A stretch of DNA of 64,000 bases, from assembly GCA_036504595.1 (NCBI GenBank), contig DASXUX010000042.1:422228-486227 (forward strand). Direction: 5' to 3'. The first letter of the stretch is position 1, and each line of letters begins with the position of its first letter. The stretch comes from DASXUX01 sp036504595 (GTDB taxonomy: Bacteria > Planctomycetota > SZUA-567 > H5-PLA8). Shown here piece by piece: positions 8,360-17,655 of this stretch. The notes under the pieces are model-generated. The model was not told the DNA's origin. It saw only the letters and a program-made list of their open reading frames with translations, and did not search any database. The translations under genes and the position numbers were made by a program.

Positions 8360-9529
8360 TCACTTCCTCCCGAACAGCGATCCCTTCGGTTTTGCCGCCG
8401 GCGGTGGCGGCACTATCTTCGTGTTCGACGCGGCCGGAGCCGCGGGCGCGGCTGGAGCCGGCGCGGGCGGCTTTTCGATCATCGCCTGGAACCGCGCCTT
8501 GTCGTTGGCCTTGGTCATAGCATCGGCGGCTGTAACCACCTGCGCCTGGACCTTTCTGTTCAAAGCGTCGTCAAGCGTACCCATCCCGTCGGCCCCGCCG
8601 GACTGGATCATCGTTCCGAGTTTCGAGACGAAACCTTCGCGAATGGCCGCGCTGACGCCCGGTGTGCCGACCAGCACCTCATTGGCCGCGCACCGGCCGC
8701 TGCCGTCCGCCTTGTTGACCAGGACTTGCGCCGAGACGCAGCGCAGCACATTGCCCAGCATGCCGCGCACCCACGGCTGCCGTTCGCCCGGAAACACGTT
8801 CACCAGATGCTCGACCGTCCGCGACGCTGACGCGCCGCGCATCGTCGCGAGGACCAATATGCCCATCTGCGCGACCGTGGTCGCCATTGCGATGCTGTCC
8901 GGGGATTCGAGCGCCCCGCAGTAGATCACGTCGAAACCGGCGCGTCCCGCCTGGTAAAGCGCCGCCGCGCGATCCTTCACGTGCTCGCCCAACTCCCGTT
9001 GAACGACCGCACAACGGTTGGGCGTGTGAACGTACTCGATGGGATTCTCGACGGTCAGGATCCGCCGCGATTGAGTCGTGTTGATTTCGTTGATCATCGC
9101 CGCGATCGTCGTGGACGCTCCGGCGCCGCTCGGACCGGTCAAGATCACCAGCCCCATGTGCGACTGGCACATCTCTTTCAGCGCCGGCGGAAGCCCCAAG
9201 TCCTGAAGCGCTGGCACCGCCAGCGGGATAAGACGGAAGACCGCGCCCATGCCGCTGACATGGCGGTAGCAACTCGCCCGCACCCGAACCTGGCCTTCAA
9301 CCGTGTGTGCAAAAAGGCACTCGCCCTTTTGCGCGCAAGCCTCCAGCGCGCCCGGCGGAGCGATCTCTTTCAGCATCGGAGCCAACACACCGTGAAGAAG
9401 CGCGGGCTCTTCCGGCACGGCGGTTGCCTGTCCCATGCGGCGCATCCGCGGCGGTTGCCCGTCAGCCAGGAACAAGTCTGAAGCTCCGGCATCTTTGGCG
9501 CGCACCAGCAACCGATCGATTGCAGCCAT
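8360..9529 (-). CDS. PilT-family protein with degenerate ATPase site (pseudo-ATPase)
   Basis: The 389-residue product keeps the overall PilT plan: GASDLFLADGQPPRMR at residues 15-30, an Asp-box-like VENPIEYVH (160-168), and a C-terminal arm. The catalytic residues are gone. Walker A reads GPSGAGAST (132-140), with Ala138 in place of the essential lysine. The Walker B/arginine region reads DVIYCGALESPDSI, replacing the usual GEMRD. The His box reads LATMRGASASRT without its histidine. An Ala/Pro-rich tail (about 350-389) ends in a basic stretch. It should bind little or no ATP productively. It lies 43 bp downstream of an intact PilT-like gene, so it may be a partner subunit in a mixed ring. 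An adaptor role is inference. Confidence 0.82.
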   Translation of the reverse strand: MAAIDRLLVRAKDAGASDLFLADGQPPRMRRMGQATAVPEEPALLHGVLAPMLKEIAPPGALEACAQKGECLFAHTVEGQVRVRASCYRHVSGMGAVFRLIPLAVPALQDLGLPPALKEMCQSHMGLVILTGPSGAGASTTIAAMINEINTTQSRRILTVENPIEYVHTPNRCAVVQRELGEHVKDRAAALYQAGRAGFDVIYCGALESPDSIAMATTVAQMGILVLATMRGASASRTVEHLVNVFPGERQPWVRGMLGNVLRCVSAQVLVNKADGSGRCAANEVLVGTPGVSAAIREGFVSKLGTMIQSGGADGMGTLDDALNRKVQAQVVTAADAMTKANDKARFQAMIEKPPAPAPAAPAAPAASNTKIVPPPPAAKPKGSLFGRK

Positions 9530-9572
9530 GACAGTTCCTCTTCAGTCGAGAAGTCCAAATGGCGCCAAGCCC

Positions 9573-11240
9573 CTACTTCCTCGGCGATGCCCCCGGCGCG
9601 GGCTTCGGTGCTTCGGGGGCTGGGGCGTTTTCGGCCGGCTGTGCCTCCTCCAGGTGCTTCATGAACGCCAGCCGGTTCTTGCAGCGCATCAAAGCCGCCT
9701 CTTCGGTAACCAGCTTCTCAGCGACATAGCCCTTCAGGCACTCGTCCAGCATCAACATGCCCTGCGACTTGCCAGTCTGCATCACGTTCACCAAGCTCTG
9801 CGTTTTGCCTTCGCGAATGATATTGCTGACCGAAATCGAGTTGATCAGCAGTTCGCACGCCGCCATCCGGCTCTTTCCATCCGCACGCGGCAGCAGCAAC
9901 TGTGACAGAACCATCCGCAGGGCATCCGCGATGCGTCCGCGCAACGACGCGTTGTCGTCCGCGCTTTCGCAAATCCGGTCGATGGCCTGAGCGCAATCGG
10001 GCGCCTGGACCGTGGCAAAGACCAGCAGCCCGGCCTCAGAAGCCGACAACGCCGCGCAAACCGCCTGCTCGTTACGCAACTCCCCGATGACGACAACATC
10101 CGGGTCCTCACACAAAGCCGCTTGGACCGCAGCTTCAAAATCCCCAGTGTGCGTGGAAATCTCGCGCTGCGAGATCTGGCAGGCGCGCGGCTCCAAGACG
10201 TATTCAATCGGGTCTTCCAGCGTGACGATATGACCGTTATGCGCCTGGTTGAAAGCGTCAACCATCGCCATCATCGTCGTCGTCTTTCCACTTCCCGCGG
10301 CACCTGAGATCAGCACGATTCCTTCGTTGTACGCAGGAAGTTTCGCGCACTGCGCCGGCAATCCGAGTTGTTCCAGCGGCATCAGGGGGGCCGCAGCCAG
10401 CCTCACGCAAATGTCCTGACCACGGCTATGCTTCAGCACCGTGACGCGGTAGCGATGGCCGCCGCCATCGATGTGACCGATCGTCAGTTCACCACGCTCA
10501 TCCAGCAAGTGGTACTGTTGCGGCGAAAACATCTGCCGCACCACGCCCGGCATCTGCTCCGGCGGAATGATCGGCAACCCGTCCATCCCGCGCTGCTCAC
10601 CCACGATCCGCAGCACCGGCGGCGCGCCAGGAGACAGGAACAGATCGCTCGCGCCCGCTTGGCGCGCGGCGCTCAGGAACTCCTCGATCGGCGGCCCGGA
10701 CGCCGCAGGCACCGGCCTCGCCGGCGCTGCGGGAGCAACGATCGCCACAGGCTCTGCAATGCGCGCAGGAGCCGCCGCCGCAGGCGCCTCACGAACTTGC
10801 GCGGGCTGCGGGGCCGCTGGTGCGTGCGCGGGAGGCGGCCTGAAGGGTTGCGACGCGGCTGGCGGGCGAGGCATGGACGGCGGATGAGCTGCGTTAAGTC
10901 CTTGCGGCCGCAACGGCCGGCGCGCCGCATCGGCCAGATTGACTGCCGGTGGACGCGGAGCCATCGAGCTTGGGGGACGGATCACCAGACGCGGCGACGA
11001 AGCCGGTGCCGCCGCTGGCTGCGCCGAAGGCTGCGCTGTGCTGGAAGGCGAGCCGCTCCCGCCCTGCTCCAGTTCCGCCTGCAATGACGGGGGAATCAGG
11101 CCGGCGATGCAGAGGAACTCGTACAGCGGAGTCGATGTCGCGGCGGCTTGAGCGAGGAAGGGCGCAAGTCTCTCGGGCGAAAGCACCCCGCGCTCCACGA
11201 CCAGCTTCTCCGTTTCCGCATCGCTAAGCCGCACGGCCAC
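9573..11240 (-). CDS. PilT/PilB-family ATPase with N-terminal extension
   Basis: I choose the GTG at 11240 (555 residues) because GGAGGG sits 7 bases upstream; an in-frame GTG at 11255 overlaps that site. Residues about 1-60 resemble the GspE/PilB N-terminal helical domain (VVERGVLSPERLAPFL). About 130 Ala/Pro-rich residues follow as a linker. The C-terminal half is a PilT-like motor: GASDLFLSPGAPPVLR, intact Walker A (SGAAGSGKTTT), intact Asp box (LEDPIEYV) and Walker B (DVVVIGELRN). The His box is altered (FATVQAPDCAQAIDRI, no His). It probably hydrolyses ATP to drive pilus retraction or a related fibre system, although no pilin or PilC gene is nearby. It forms a pair with the defective paralogue downstream. 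Confidence 0.82.
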   Translation of the reverse strand: MAVRLSDAETEKLVVERGVLSPERLAPFLAQAAATSTPLYEFLCIAGLIPPSLQAELEQGGSGSPSSTAQPSAQPAAAPASSPRLVIRPPSSMAPRPPAVNLADAARRPLRPQGLNAAHPPSMPRPPAASQPFRPPPAHAPAAPQPAQVREAPAAAAPARIAEPVAIVAPAAPARPVPAASGPPIEEFLSAARQAGASDLFLSPGAPPVLRIVGEQRGMDGLPIIPPEQMPGVVRQMFSPQQYHLLDERGELTIGHIDGGGHRYRVTVLKHSRGQDICVRLAAAPLMPLEQLGLPAQCAKLPAYNEGIVLISGAAGSGKTTTMMAMVDAFNQAHNGHIVTLEDPIEYVLEPRACQISQREISTHTGDFEAAVQAALCEDPDVVVIGELRNEQAVCAALSASEAGLLVFATVQAPDCAQAIDRICESADDNASLRGRIADALRMVLSQLLLPRADGKSRMAACELLINSISVSNIIREGKTQSLVNVMQTGKSQGMLMLDECLKGYVAEKLVTEEAALMRCKNRLAFMKHLEEAQPAENAPAPEAPKPAPGASPRK

Positions 11241-11280
11241 GTTGATTCCCTCCACCAGCCGTCACTTCGACTGCATCTTG

Positions 11281-11485
11281 TCCAAAAGTGCACATGTGAC
11301 CGTAGGACATTTTGCCAAAATTGTCCGCTTCAGGCTCGGGCAATTCAGCGAAATGCCCTACAAACTTCCGTCCAAGACTGCACACGTGCAGCGCAGGACA
11401 TTTTGCCAAAATTGTCCGCTTCAGCATCGGGCAATTCAGCGAAATGCCCTACAAACTTCTGTCCAAGACTGCACCTGTGCATATC
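11281..11485. repeat. tandem 90/91-bp repeat with internal palindromes
   Basis: A unit beginning TCCAA starts at 11281, again at 11371, and a third partial copy starts at 11462, giving periods of 90 and 91 bp. Each full unit holds three dyads: a near-palindromic GTGCAC-type core, a strong 22-bp dyad (11305-11326 and 11396-11417) with arms GGACA/TGTCC, and GGGCA...TGCCC. The array lies just upstream of the PilT-like ATPase gene and downstream of lysA, in the position of a promoter or mRNA leader. Possible roles are paired operators or an interspersed repeat; the sequence alone does not decide. Confidence 0.75.
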
Positions 11486-11525
11486 GACCTGTCATTACAA
11501 GCTCAGTTTCACCCCGTATTCCCCT

Positions 11526-12806
11526 CTATCCGTTCGCCGCTTCCGCCGCCATTTCCTCAAACGTCTTCGCCCGTCGAGCCAGCGTTAGCTTCCCACCGTC
11601 CAGCATCACTTCAGGCGGCCGAGGTCTCAGGTTGTACTCGCTCGCCATGACGTAGCCATACGCTCCGGCGTTGTGCAGAGCGATCAGATCGCCCCGCCGC
11701 AGTTCCGGCAACGCACGCGGGCCCGCTTTATTTTCTTCTCCCGAACCGCGCGTGAAAATGTCGCCGCTCTCGCAAATGTAGCCCGCGACAAAATACGGTT
11801 TCTTCGGTCCATCGGGATTCGTCAAGTTGCTGATCTCATGGTAGCTGCCGTACATCGTCGGCCGCACCAGATGATTGAATCCCGTCGCGATTCCCGCGAA
11901 CGTTTTTCCGTACGGCGTCTCCTTGAGCGTGTTGACTTTCGCCACCAAGTACCCCGCCTCTGCGATCGGAAAGCGCCCCGGCTCCAGCATCAGCGTCAAC
12001 TCTTTGCCGATCTGTTTGCAGAACGCACCGAAGTGCTCCGTCAGCATCGCGCCGAACGCATTCAGGTCCAACGGCTTCTCGCCCGGTTTGTAGGGAACGC
12101 CCAGTCCGCCGCCAAAATTCACGTACTGCAAATCCGGCGCTGCATTGTGCCGCAGCACGCCCAGCAAGATCTCCACCGCCTGAGCAAACCGGTCCACGCC
12201 GCGCACGCCCGAACCAATGTGCTGATGCACGCCGATCAGTTTCAAGCCGCGCGCCTTGACGATCTCCATCGCCTGCGGCACGTGCTCCCAGGGAATCCCG
12301 AACTTGCTCTCCGGCCCGCACGTAATCACGTGGTCGTGATGCCCGCCGCCCACCGGCCCATTAATGCGAATGAAGCACGAGCCGCCCGCCGGCACATCCC
12401 CCAGCCGCTGCAAGCTGTCGCAGTTGATAAAGATCTTGCCGTTCGGCTCCCCCTTCCCTTCGAGGGAAGGTTGGGGGGGTAGGTTTGAAAGCTTCACCGC
12501 TGCCGAAAACTCTTCGTCCGAAACGTTGTTGTTCGTGTAGATCATCACCGGCGCGCCGAGCTTCTGCGCCAGCAGAATTTCCGCCAGGCTCACACAATCG
12601 ACGCCAAACCCGGCGCCAAAAATCGTCCGCAGCACCTCGCGGTTTGAGTTCGCCTTCATCGCATAGAGCAGGCGCGTCTTCGGCCAGGTGACCGCTTCAC
12701 GCAGCGAGTTGCAGCGCTCCAGAATCGTGGCCTTGTCATACACATACACGGGCGTGCCGAACTGTTCAGCCGCCTGAATCAACCCCTGCCGCAACGCCGG
12801 TTCCAC
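11526..12806 (-). CDS. lysA: diaminopimelate decarboxylase
   Basis: This PLP enzyme makes L-lysine from meso-diaminopimelate. The 426-residue product has the fold-type III signatures: YAMKANSN with the PLP lysine, HQHIGSG, NFGGGLGVPY, EPGRF and the C-terminal CESGD with the active-site cysteine. GTG is the start, preceded by AGGAG at good spacing. An unusual in-frame insertion (about residues 108-122, PPQPSLEGKGEP) is encoded by a palindromic repeat at 12448-12482. It falls in a loop between VKLSN and GKIFINCDS, so the enzyme may still work. lysC, also a lysine-pathway gene, is 15 kb away on the other strand. Confidence 0.92.
   Translation of the reverse strand: MEPALRQGLIQAAEQFGTPVYVYDKATILERCNSLREAVTWPKTRLLYAMKANSNREVLRTIFGAGFGVDCVSLAEILLAQKLGAPVMIYTNNNVSDEEFSAAVKLSNLPPQPSLEGKGEPNGKIFINCDSLQRLGDVPAGGSCFIRINGPVGGGHHDHVITCGPESKFGIPWEHVPQAMEIVKARGLKLIGVHQHIGSGVRGVDRFAQAVEILLGVLRHNAAPDLQYVNFGGGLGVPYKPGEKPLDLNAFGAMLTEHFGAFCKQIGKELTLMLEPGRFPIAEAGYLVAKVNTLKETPYGKTFAGIATGFNHLVRPTMYGSYHEISNLTNPDGPKKPYFVAGYICESGDIFTRGSGEENKAGPRALPELRRGDLIALHNAGAYGYVMASEYNLRPRPPEVMLDGGKLTLARRAKTFEEMAAEAANG
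12448..12482. repeat. palindromic repeat inserted in frame within lysA
   Basis: The perfect hairpin CCTTCCCT-TCG-AGGGAAGG is flanked by C and G runs. It belongs to the same loose family as the CCCCTTCGAGGGG element at 12891-12927 and the CTCCCCCGCGAGGGAG elements at 12955 and 25815. Here it is read as protein on the minus strand without breaking the lysA frame. Confidence 0.72.
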
Positions 12807-13312
12807 TTTGACTCCTTTGTACCGCAGGCCTCCGGCCTGTCTCTCCGTGCTGTTCGTAGTGCGGGCGTCCCGCCCGCTGCCCCTGCCGTTCTCCCCTCCC
12901 CTTCGAGGGGCGGGGTCGGGGGAGAGGTTTGCGGCAACGCCGCAATACTCCGGTTCCCCTCTCCCCCGCGAGGGAGAGGGGTTAGGGGTGAGGGGGTGCC
13001 GCTCGCAGCACCGCCCCGCCCACCCGAATTCAGCAGTTTCTCTCTAGCGCGTGGTAAGTCAAGGAAGGTGTCAGGTGGTCTGGTCGTCTGGTGTGCCCGC
13101 GTTTGTGATTTGCTGTTTCCGTCGAAATTAGGATTATGCGCTTGCCGTTCACGCCAAGTGATGTGTTGGTTGGAATGTGCTTCGGCCACGGCGTCAGCGC
13201 CAGTGGCGTCCACTTGTCCATAGCGGCTCGCCGTATCGCGACAACAAATCCGTGCCTCGTCTTTCGCGCTCCGTCCCTGTGGCCAGTCTCCCAGACACCA
13301 GACCACCAGGCC
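12807..13312. repeat. 506-bp gap with palindromic repeats and inverted short words
   Basis: No convincing gene lies here. GCGGGCGTCCCGCCCGC at 12861-12877 is a perfect small palindrome. Elements at 12891-12927 and 12955-12998 are G/C-rich hairpins; the second (TCTCCCCCGCGAGGGAGAGG then TTAGGGGTGAGGGGG) recurs almost exactly inside the GH2 gene at 25815-25862. Word repeats based on GGTGGTCTGG at 13070-13095 face their complement CCAGACCACC at 13291-13311, bracketing about 195 bp of unassigned sequence. Confidence 0.65.
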
Positions 13313-14140
13313 CTACAGCACCAAATCCAGCGTCTGCGCCGCGTACGCATGGCTGGCTATCGCCTGCTGCTGCAGCGCCCGCGAACCCTTCTCCAGTTCC
13401 ACCGTGGCCCAGCCGGAAAACTCCGCAGCCAGAAGCGTATCGACGAACTCCTCCAGCTCAAGCGTCCCCTTTCCAAGTTCGACGGTCTGGAAGCGGTGCG
13501 CCGGCTCGCCCTTCTTCTTCTTTGCGGTGGACGGCTTGATGTCGCGCAGATGCACCGCGGCGATGCGCTTCTTGTGCTCCTTGATGAACTTGGCCTGCGG
13601 GATGTCCGCCGCGGCCAAAAACCCGACGTCCACGCAAAGCTTCATGGCCGCGGGGTCGGAGTATTCGATGAAGGCATCGAGCATCTTGACGCTGTCGATC
13701 AGCGTCCCCATTTCCGGGTGCAGGCAGGGCAGGATGCCCAGCTCCTGTGTGCGTCGGGCGATTTCACCATAGGCCGTTGCCACAGGGATCAGGTCCGCCT
13801 CGTCCTCCAGCGGCTGATCGGGATTCGGGCGCGGTGGCATCAGCGTCAGGATCTTCGCGTTGGCGCCCTTCAGGAAGCGCACGATATTCAGGCTGCGCTC
13901 CACTTCTTCTTCAAGGCTCATCCCCGGCCACTTCGCGCCGACCGTGGTGATCGCAATAAGCTGCATCTGGTGCTGCGACAGGATTTCATTGAAAACGTCT
14001 ACGCGGTCTTCGAACTGCTCGACGACGCCGATCGTCGTTTCGATTCCGCGAAAGCCAGCCTTCTCGATATCGGCCAATGCGTTGATAAACCCGTCGTCGC
14101 CCCACGGAGCCGTGTGGCACGCCAATTCGATGTCAGCCAT
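13313..14140 (-). CDS. sugar phosphate isomerase/epimerase-like TIM-barrel protein
   Basis: I take the start at 14140 (MADIELACHTAPWG), giving 275 residues; the longer reading to 14188 adds a non-conserved basic segment. The sequence is a xylose-isomerase-like TIM barrel related to inosose dehydratase (IolE) and hydroxypyruvate isomerase. Candidate metal ligands are in GIETTIG, PCLHPEMGT, CVDVGFL, AVHLRDIK and the terminal TVELEKGS. No export signal is present, unlike the related protein at 4078-4941. The substrate is not determinable. It follows lysA in the same direction but 500 bp of repeats separates them. Confidence 0.78.
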   Translation of the reverse strand: MADIELACHTAPWGDDGFINALADIEKAGFRGIETTIGVVEQFEDRVDVFNEILSQHQMQLIAITTVGAKWPGMSLEEEVERSLNIVRFLKGANAKILTLMPPRPNPDQPLEDEADLIPVATAYGEIARRTQELGILPCLHPEMGTLIDSVKMLDAFIEYSDPAAMKLCVDVGFLAAADIPQAKFIKEHKKRIAAVHLRDIKPSTAKKKKGEPAHRFQTVELGKGTLELEEFVDTLLAAEFSGWATVELEKGSRALQQQAIASHAYAAQTLDLVL

Positions 14141-14401
14141 GGAAGTACTTGTTTCCGTGAAGAAATGAACCGTCAGCCGCTGTCGCACATTGACAGCTTG
14201 TTCTTAGATTATAGCTCAAGCGCAGAAATCCGTCTAACCGGTATTATTATCTCAGTTCTCGACTACCTCTACTGTGACCTTTTCAGCCGCTCCCACGCCG
14301 CCCCTTCGCTCTTGGGAGAGTTCGCGAATCTCGCTTGCGCGGCCAAGAGCCAAGAGCGAAGAGCCCAGCCGGAATGAATGAACAGAAACGCTGACAGTAG
14401 A

Positions 14402-14431
14402 ACTACTGGCTACTGGCTACTGACTACCACT
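14402..14431. repeat. short tandem word repeat (TACTGGC type)
   Basis: The words CTACTGGCTACTGGCTACTG and then ACTACC form a degenerate 7-bp tandem repeat just past the 3' end of the minus-strand DUF1570 gene. It is one of several such intergenic word arrays in this window, each with a different word. Confidence 0.55.
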
Positions 14432-15837
14432 CATCCGCCCATCAGAATCTTGAAGTTCTTGGGCCCGTTCTCCTGCATCCACTTGCGGTATACTTCCTCC
14501 AGTTTCGACGGGCTGAAGCCGAACGCCTCCTCCATTGCTTTCGCCTCGGGCTTCCCTTCCTTGATCTTGTGGATCATGTTTGGCAGCTTCTGAACGTCCT
14601 GGAAGCTGCGATACAAAAACTCCAGCTTCGACCACGCAAAAGCATATCCCGGCAAATCCATGCCGCCACGCGGCCGTTCCCGCATTTCCTCCCAGGTCGG
14701 AATATTCCCCGACTTCACCTCGCGCGCCAGAAACAATGCCCGGTCGTCTTGCTCGCGATGATTGTTTTTCTTTTCGCGCGCATACCAGAACTCGATGAAC
14801 TGCGCCATGCCCTCATGCAGCCAGCGGGCGAGTTCCACGTCTTCTCCGGTCAGTTGTAAGAACGCATGCGTGCATTCGTGGTGCAACGTGTTCATTGCGT
14901 TGTCCTCGGCGCGAGAACCCAGGCGCTCCGTCATGATCGGGATGCAGATGTGCACGTCGCGTCCCTGAGCCGAGAAGTACCCGCCCGAATATCCCGCGCC
15001 CGGTGACCCATCGATCTCCGCGGCAAAGTTCTGGAACTGGCCGTATTTTTCAAAATAATAAATCGGCATCTTGTTGTTCCAGAGTTTGTCGCTTTCCTTG
15101 TGCTTCAATACCACGCACAGCCGGTCATAAAGCCGCTCGTTCCACGCGGCGAACATCTCCAGCTTCGGCGCGCCGCAGTTCGTAAAGCAATAGAAGTGCT
15201 TGGTCTCCTTCATCAGCCACGCGCCGCCGAGCTTCTTCAATTCCTCCTGGCGCTTGTCCAGAAAGGCCTTCATCTCTTCCGCACTGCGCGCTGGTACGTT
15301 CTTCTTGCCGAACTTCTTGGCAAAATCCTCTAGGCTCCCGGTCGATTCCTCGTCGGACTCCCCGTCGGGACCAACTTTCACAATGCGGATCTTCTTGTCG
15401 TCTTTCTTTTTCTCCGGTGGAGTCTCGACTTTCTTGGTCGCCGCAATCGCCGCCAGCATCGCCTCGCTCTTGGCGCGGTAAGACGCATCGACGCCGATCG
15501 TGGCGTTCAATTCCGCTTCGGCCTCATCGAAAAGCTTGTTCTTGAATAAGTACTGCCCGATCTTGAACCGGTCCGCTGCAGCCGCCGGTGGCGTGACCTG
15601 CTTGTAGCACTGCGCGACTTCCTTCGGGTCAAGTTTCTCCAGCGCAATCGTCAGCAGCGCGCCCCCCGATGGCCGCAACGTGACGGCTTCCGGCGTAACC
15701 TTGCTGATGTCACAGGGTGCAACCTGCCCGCTGGGAAGCTTGACCGTGACCCGCTCCGCGCAAATCGCGGCGCTGGAGAGAACCAATAGAAGACCCGACA
15801 AGACCATGCACCGTGTGCAAATCCGGCCTGTTTTCAT
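14431..15837 (-). CDS. exported DUF1570 (peptidase MA-like) zinc protein
   Basis: The start is set at 15837 (468 residues) because the product then begins with a signal sequence (MKTGRICTRCMVLSGLLLVLSSAAICAE is preceded by unrelated residues in the longer reading). The middle contains a zinc-protease signature HHECTHAFL (HExxH) followed by WLHEGMAQF, with Glu as the probable third ligand, as in gluzincin-like peptidase MA/DUF1570 proteins. A lysine-rich segment (VETPPEKKKDDKK) links an N-terminal tetratricopeptide-like part (YLFKNKLFDEAEAELNA) to the catalytic region. DUF1570 proteins are common in planctomycetes. Proteolysis is inferred from the motif only. Confidence 0.75.
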   Translation of the reverse strand: MKTGRICTRCMVLSGLLLVLSSAAICAERVTVKLPSGQVAPCDISKVTPEAVTLRPSGGALLTIALEKLDPKEVAQCYKQVTPPAAAADRFKIGQYLFKNKLFDEAEAELNATIGVDASYRAKSEAMLAAIAATKKVETPPEKKKDDKKIRIVKVGPDGESDEESTGSLEDFAKKFGKKNVPARSAEEMKAFLDKRQEELKKLGGAWLMKETKHFYCFTNCGAPKLEMFAAWNERLYDRLCVVLKHKESDKLWNNKMPIYYFEKYGQFQNFAAEIDGSPGAGYSGGYFSAQGRDVHICIPIMTERLGSRAEDNAMNTLHHECTHAFLQLTGEDVELARWLHEGMAQFIEFWYAREKKNNHREQDDRALFLAREVKSGNIPTWEEMRERPRGGMDLPGYAFAWSKLEFLYRSFQDVQKLPNMIHKIKEGKPEAKAMEEAFGFSPSKLEEVYRKWMQENGPKNFKILMGG

Positions 15838-15963
15838 AGGAAGCCCCTCGGTCAACCCGTAAGAGATGACACAAATGTATACTGTTAGACGCCCAAAATC
15901 AATATTCGCTCCGTTAAATCCACAAGCAGTTTCAAGAACCCGTAGCACGGGGCTCCCCGCTCT

Positions 15964-17490
15964 TTATGCCGCCACCGCTTCTTTTTCGTGCACCGTTGCA
16001 GCGGCCCCGCCGAACGCCTTGTCGATAACAGCTTTTTCCGGCGCTTTTGTCAGCAGGCTGACAACCGGCACAATCACAAACGGCAACAGCATCGCGACAC
16101 ACGAAATCTTCGTTGAATACATCTGGTACGTCGCCATGCCGTCAGCGAACTTCAGCACCAGCCACAGCATTGAACCGCCGGTCACCAGCAACGCCGTAAC
16201 CATCGACGCCAGAACGCTTAACGCCGTCGTGCGCTTCCAGTACAGGCCATAAATGAACGGGGCCATGAACGCGCCCGCCACCACGCCCCAGGACAGCGAC
16301 ATCAGGGTAACGATGAAGGCGATCTTATACGTCGCGATCAACCAGGAAATCACCACAAAAACGGCGCTCATGGCGCGGATCATCAGCAGAGACTTTTCCT
16401 TCGGCACGGCTGGGTTGATGTGCCCCTTGTACAGGTCGATCGAAATCGCGCCCGCCGCGACCAGCACCAGCGAGGAAAGCGTGGACATCGACGCCGACAG
16501 GATCAGCAGAATGATCAGAGCGAGCAGCCACGCCGGCAAGTTCGTCGTCAGCATCTGCGGAATCATCAGATCGAAGTCAGGCTTCTGCGTCCCGGCGATG
16601 ACCGGCACCGTCTCAAAGGACAGGTGCGTCATGCTGCCCGTGAAATAGGCTGCGCCCGCAATAATCAGAGCAAACACGGTCGTGGCGATGGCCGCCTTAA
16701 CGATGATGCGGTCGTTCTTGATGGCATAGAACTTCTGCACCATCTGCGGCATGCCCCAGGTGCCGAACGAGGTCATGAATACCAGTGAGGCCACCGTCCA
16801 GAAGTCCGGTTGCTTCGCCGGCGGCACATGCTCAGCGTACTTTGCTGAAATGTTCGCAATCACGTGCTCGCTGCCGCCGAACTTCCCCACCAGCATCCAC
16901 ACCATCACCAGCGAACCGCCGAGCATGATGATGCCCTGCACAAAATCGGTCAGATTCACGGCGAAATAACCGCCCAGCACCAGGTAAACGCCCGTGATCA
17001 GCGTCATCCACAGCAGCGCCGACTCGTACGAAATGCCAAAGCGTTCGCCAAACAGATTCCCCAGCCCCTTGAACACCGACGCCGTGTAAGGCGTCAGGAA
17101 GATGAAGATGATAATCGCGGCGATAATTTTCAAATAGCTCGCATCGAAACGCTCGTGGAAAAACTCCGGCATCGTCATCGCATTCAGGTTCTGCGTCATC
17201 CGCCGCGTGCGCCCGCCCAGCACCAGCCACGCCAGCAATGACCCGCCGACCGCGTTGCCCAGAGCGATCCAGAGCGCGTTGAGCCCGAACTTCCAGCCCA
17301 GTTGCCCCGCGAACCCCACGAACAGCACCGCCGAAAAGTACGTGGTTCCATAGGCAAAGGCGCTCATCCACAGCCCGATATCCCGCCCGCCCAAATAGAA
17401 ATCGTTCAGGGTTTTTGTCTTCTTCATCCCCCATATGCCAATGCCCACCATCACCACAAAGAAGACACCCAGCGAGATCACCGTTTCCAT
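15964..17490 (-). CDS. sodium:solute symporter (SSS family)
   Basis: The 508-residue inner-membrane protein has about 13 hydrophobic helices and the SSS pattern at its start (GVFFVVMVGIGIWGMKKTKTLNDFYLGGRD). The helix sequence SASMSTLSSLVLVAAGAISID near residue 330 corresponds to the conserved sodium-site region in TM8. It probably imports a small organic acid or sugar with Na+. It follows the paaK gene in the same direction after a repeat-filled 165-bp gap, so uptake of an aryl acid or carboxylate is possible but not shown. Confidence 0.88.
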   Translation of the reverse strand: METVISLGVFFVVMVGIGIWGMKKTKTLNDFYLGGRDIGLWMSAFAYGTTYFSAVLFVGFAGQLGWKFGLNALWIALGNAVGGSLLAWLVLGGRTRRMTQNLNAMTMPEFFHERFDASYLKIIAAIIIFIFLTPYTASVFKGLGNLFGERFGISYESALLWMTLITGVYLVLGGYFAVNLTDFVQGIIMLGGSLVMVWMLVGKFGGSEHVIANISAKYAEHVPPAKQPDFWTVASLVFMTSFGTWGMPQMVQKFYAIKNDRIIVKAAIATTVFALIIAGAAYFTGSMTHLSFETVPVIAGTQKPDFDLMIPQMLTTNLPAWLLALIILLILSASMSTLSSLVLVAAGAISIDLYKGHINPAVPKEKSLLMIRAMSAVFVVISWLIATYKIAFIVTLMSLSWGVVAGAFMAPFIYGLYWKRTTALSVLASMVTALLVTGGSMLWLVLKFADGMATYQMYSTKISCVAMLLPFVIVPVVSLLTKAPEKAVIDKAFGGAAATVHEKEAVAA

Positions 17491-17574
17491 GAAGCCCCCA
17501 ACACACCAATTATTTGCGTAGTTCTCTGTTCGTGCCTCGCAGTATGTCGTTCATAGTTCGAGGTCGAAGCGATC

Positions 17575-17652
17575 GAACCCCAAACCGTGAACCACGAACT
17601 CTGAACCCTGGACCCCGAACCCTGAACCCTGAACTCCGAACCCTGAACCCCG
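17575..17652. repeat. tandem word repeat (GAACCCT type)
   Basis: About ten degenerate copies of GAACCCT/GAACCCC/GAACTCT occur head to tail between the symporter and paaK. This resembles the short tandemly repeated repetitive (STRR) heptamers known from filamentous cyanobacteria. No gene signal is present. Confidence 0.7.
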
Positions 17653-17655
17653 CCG

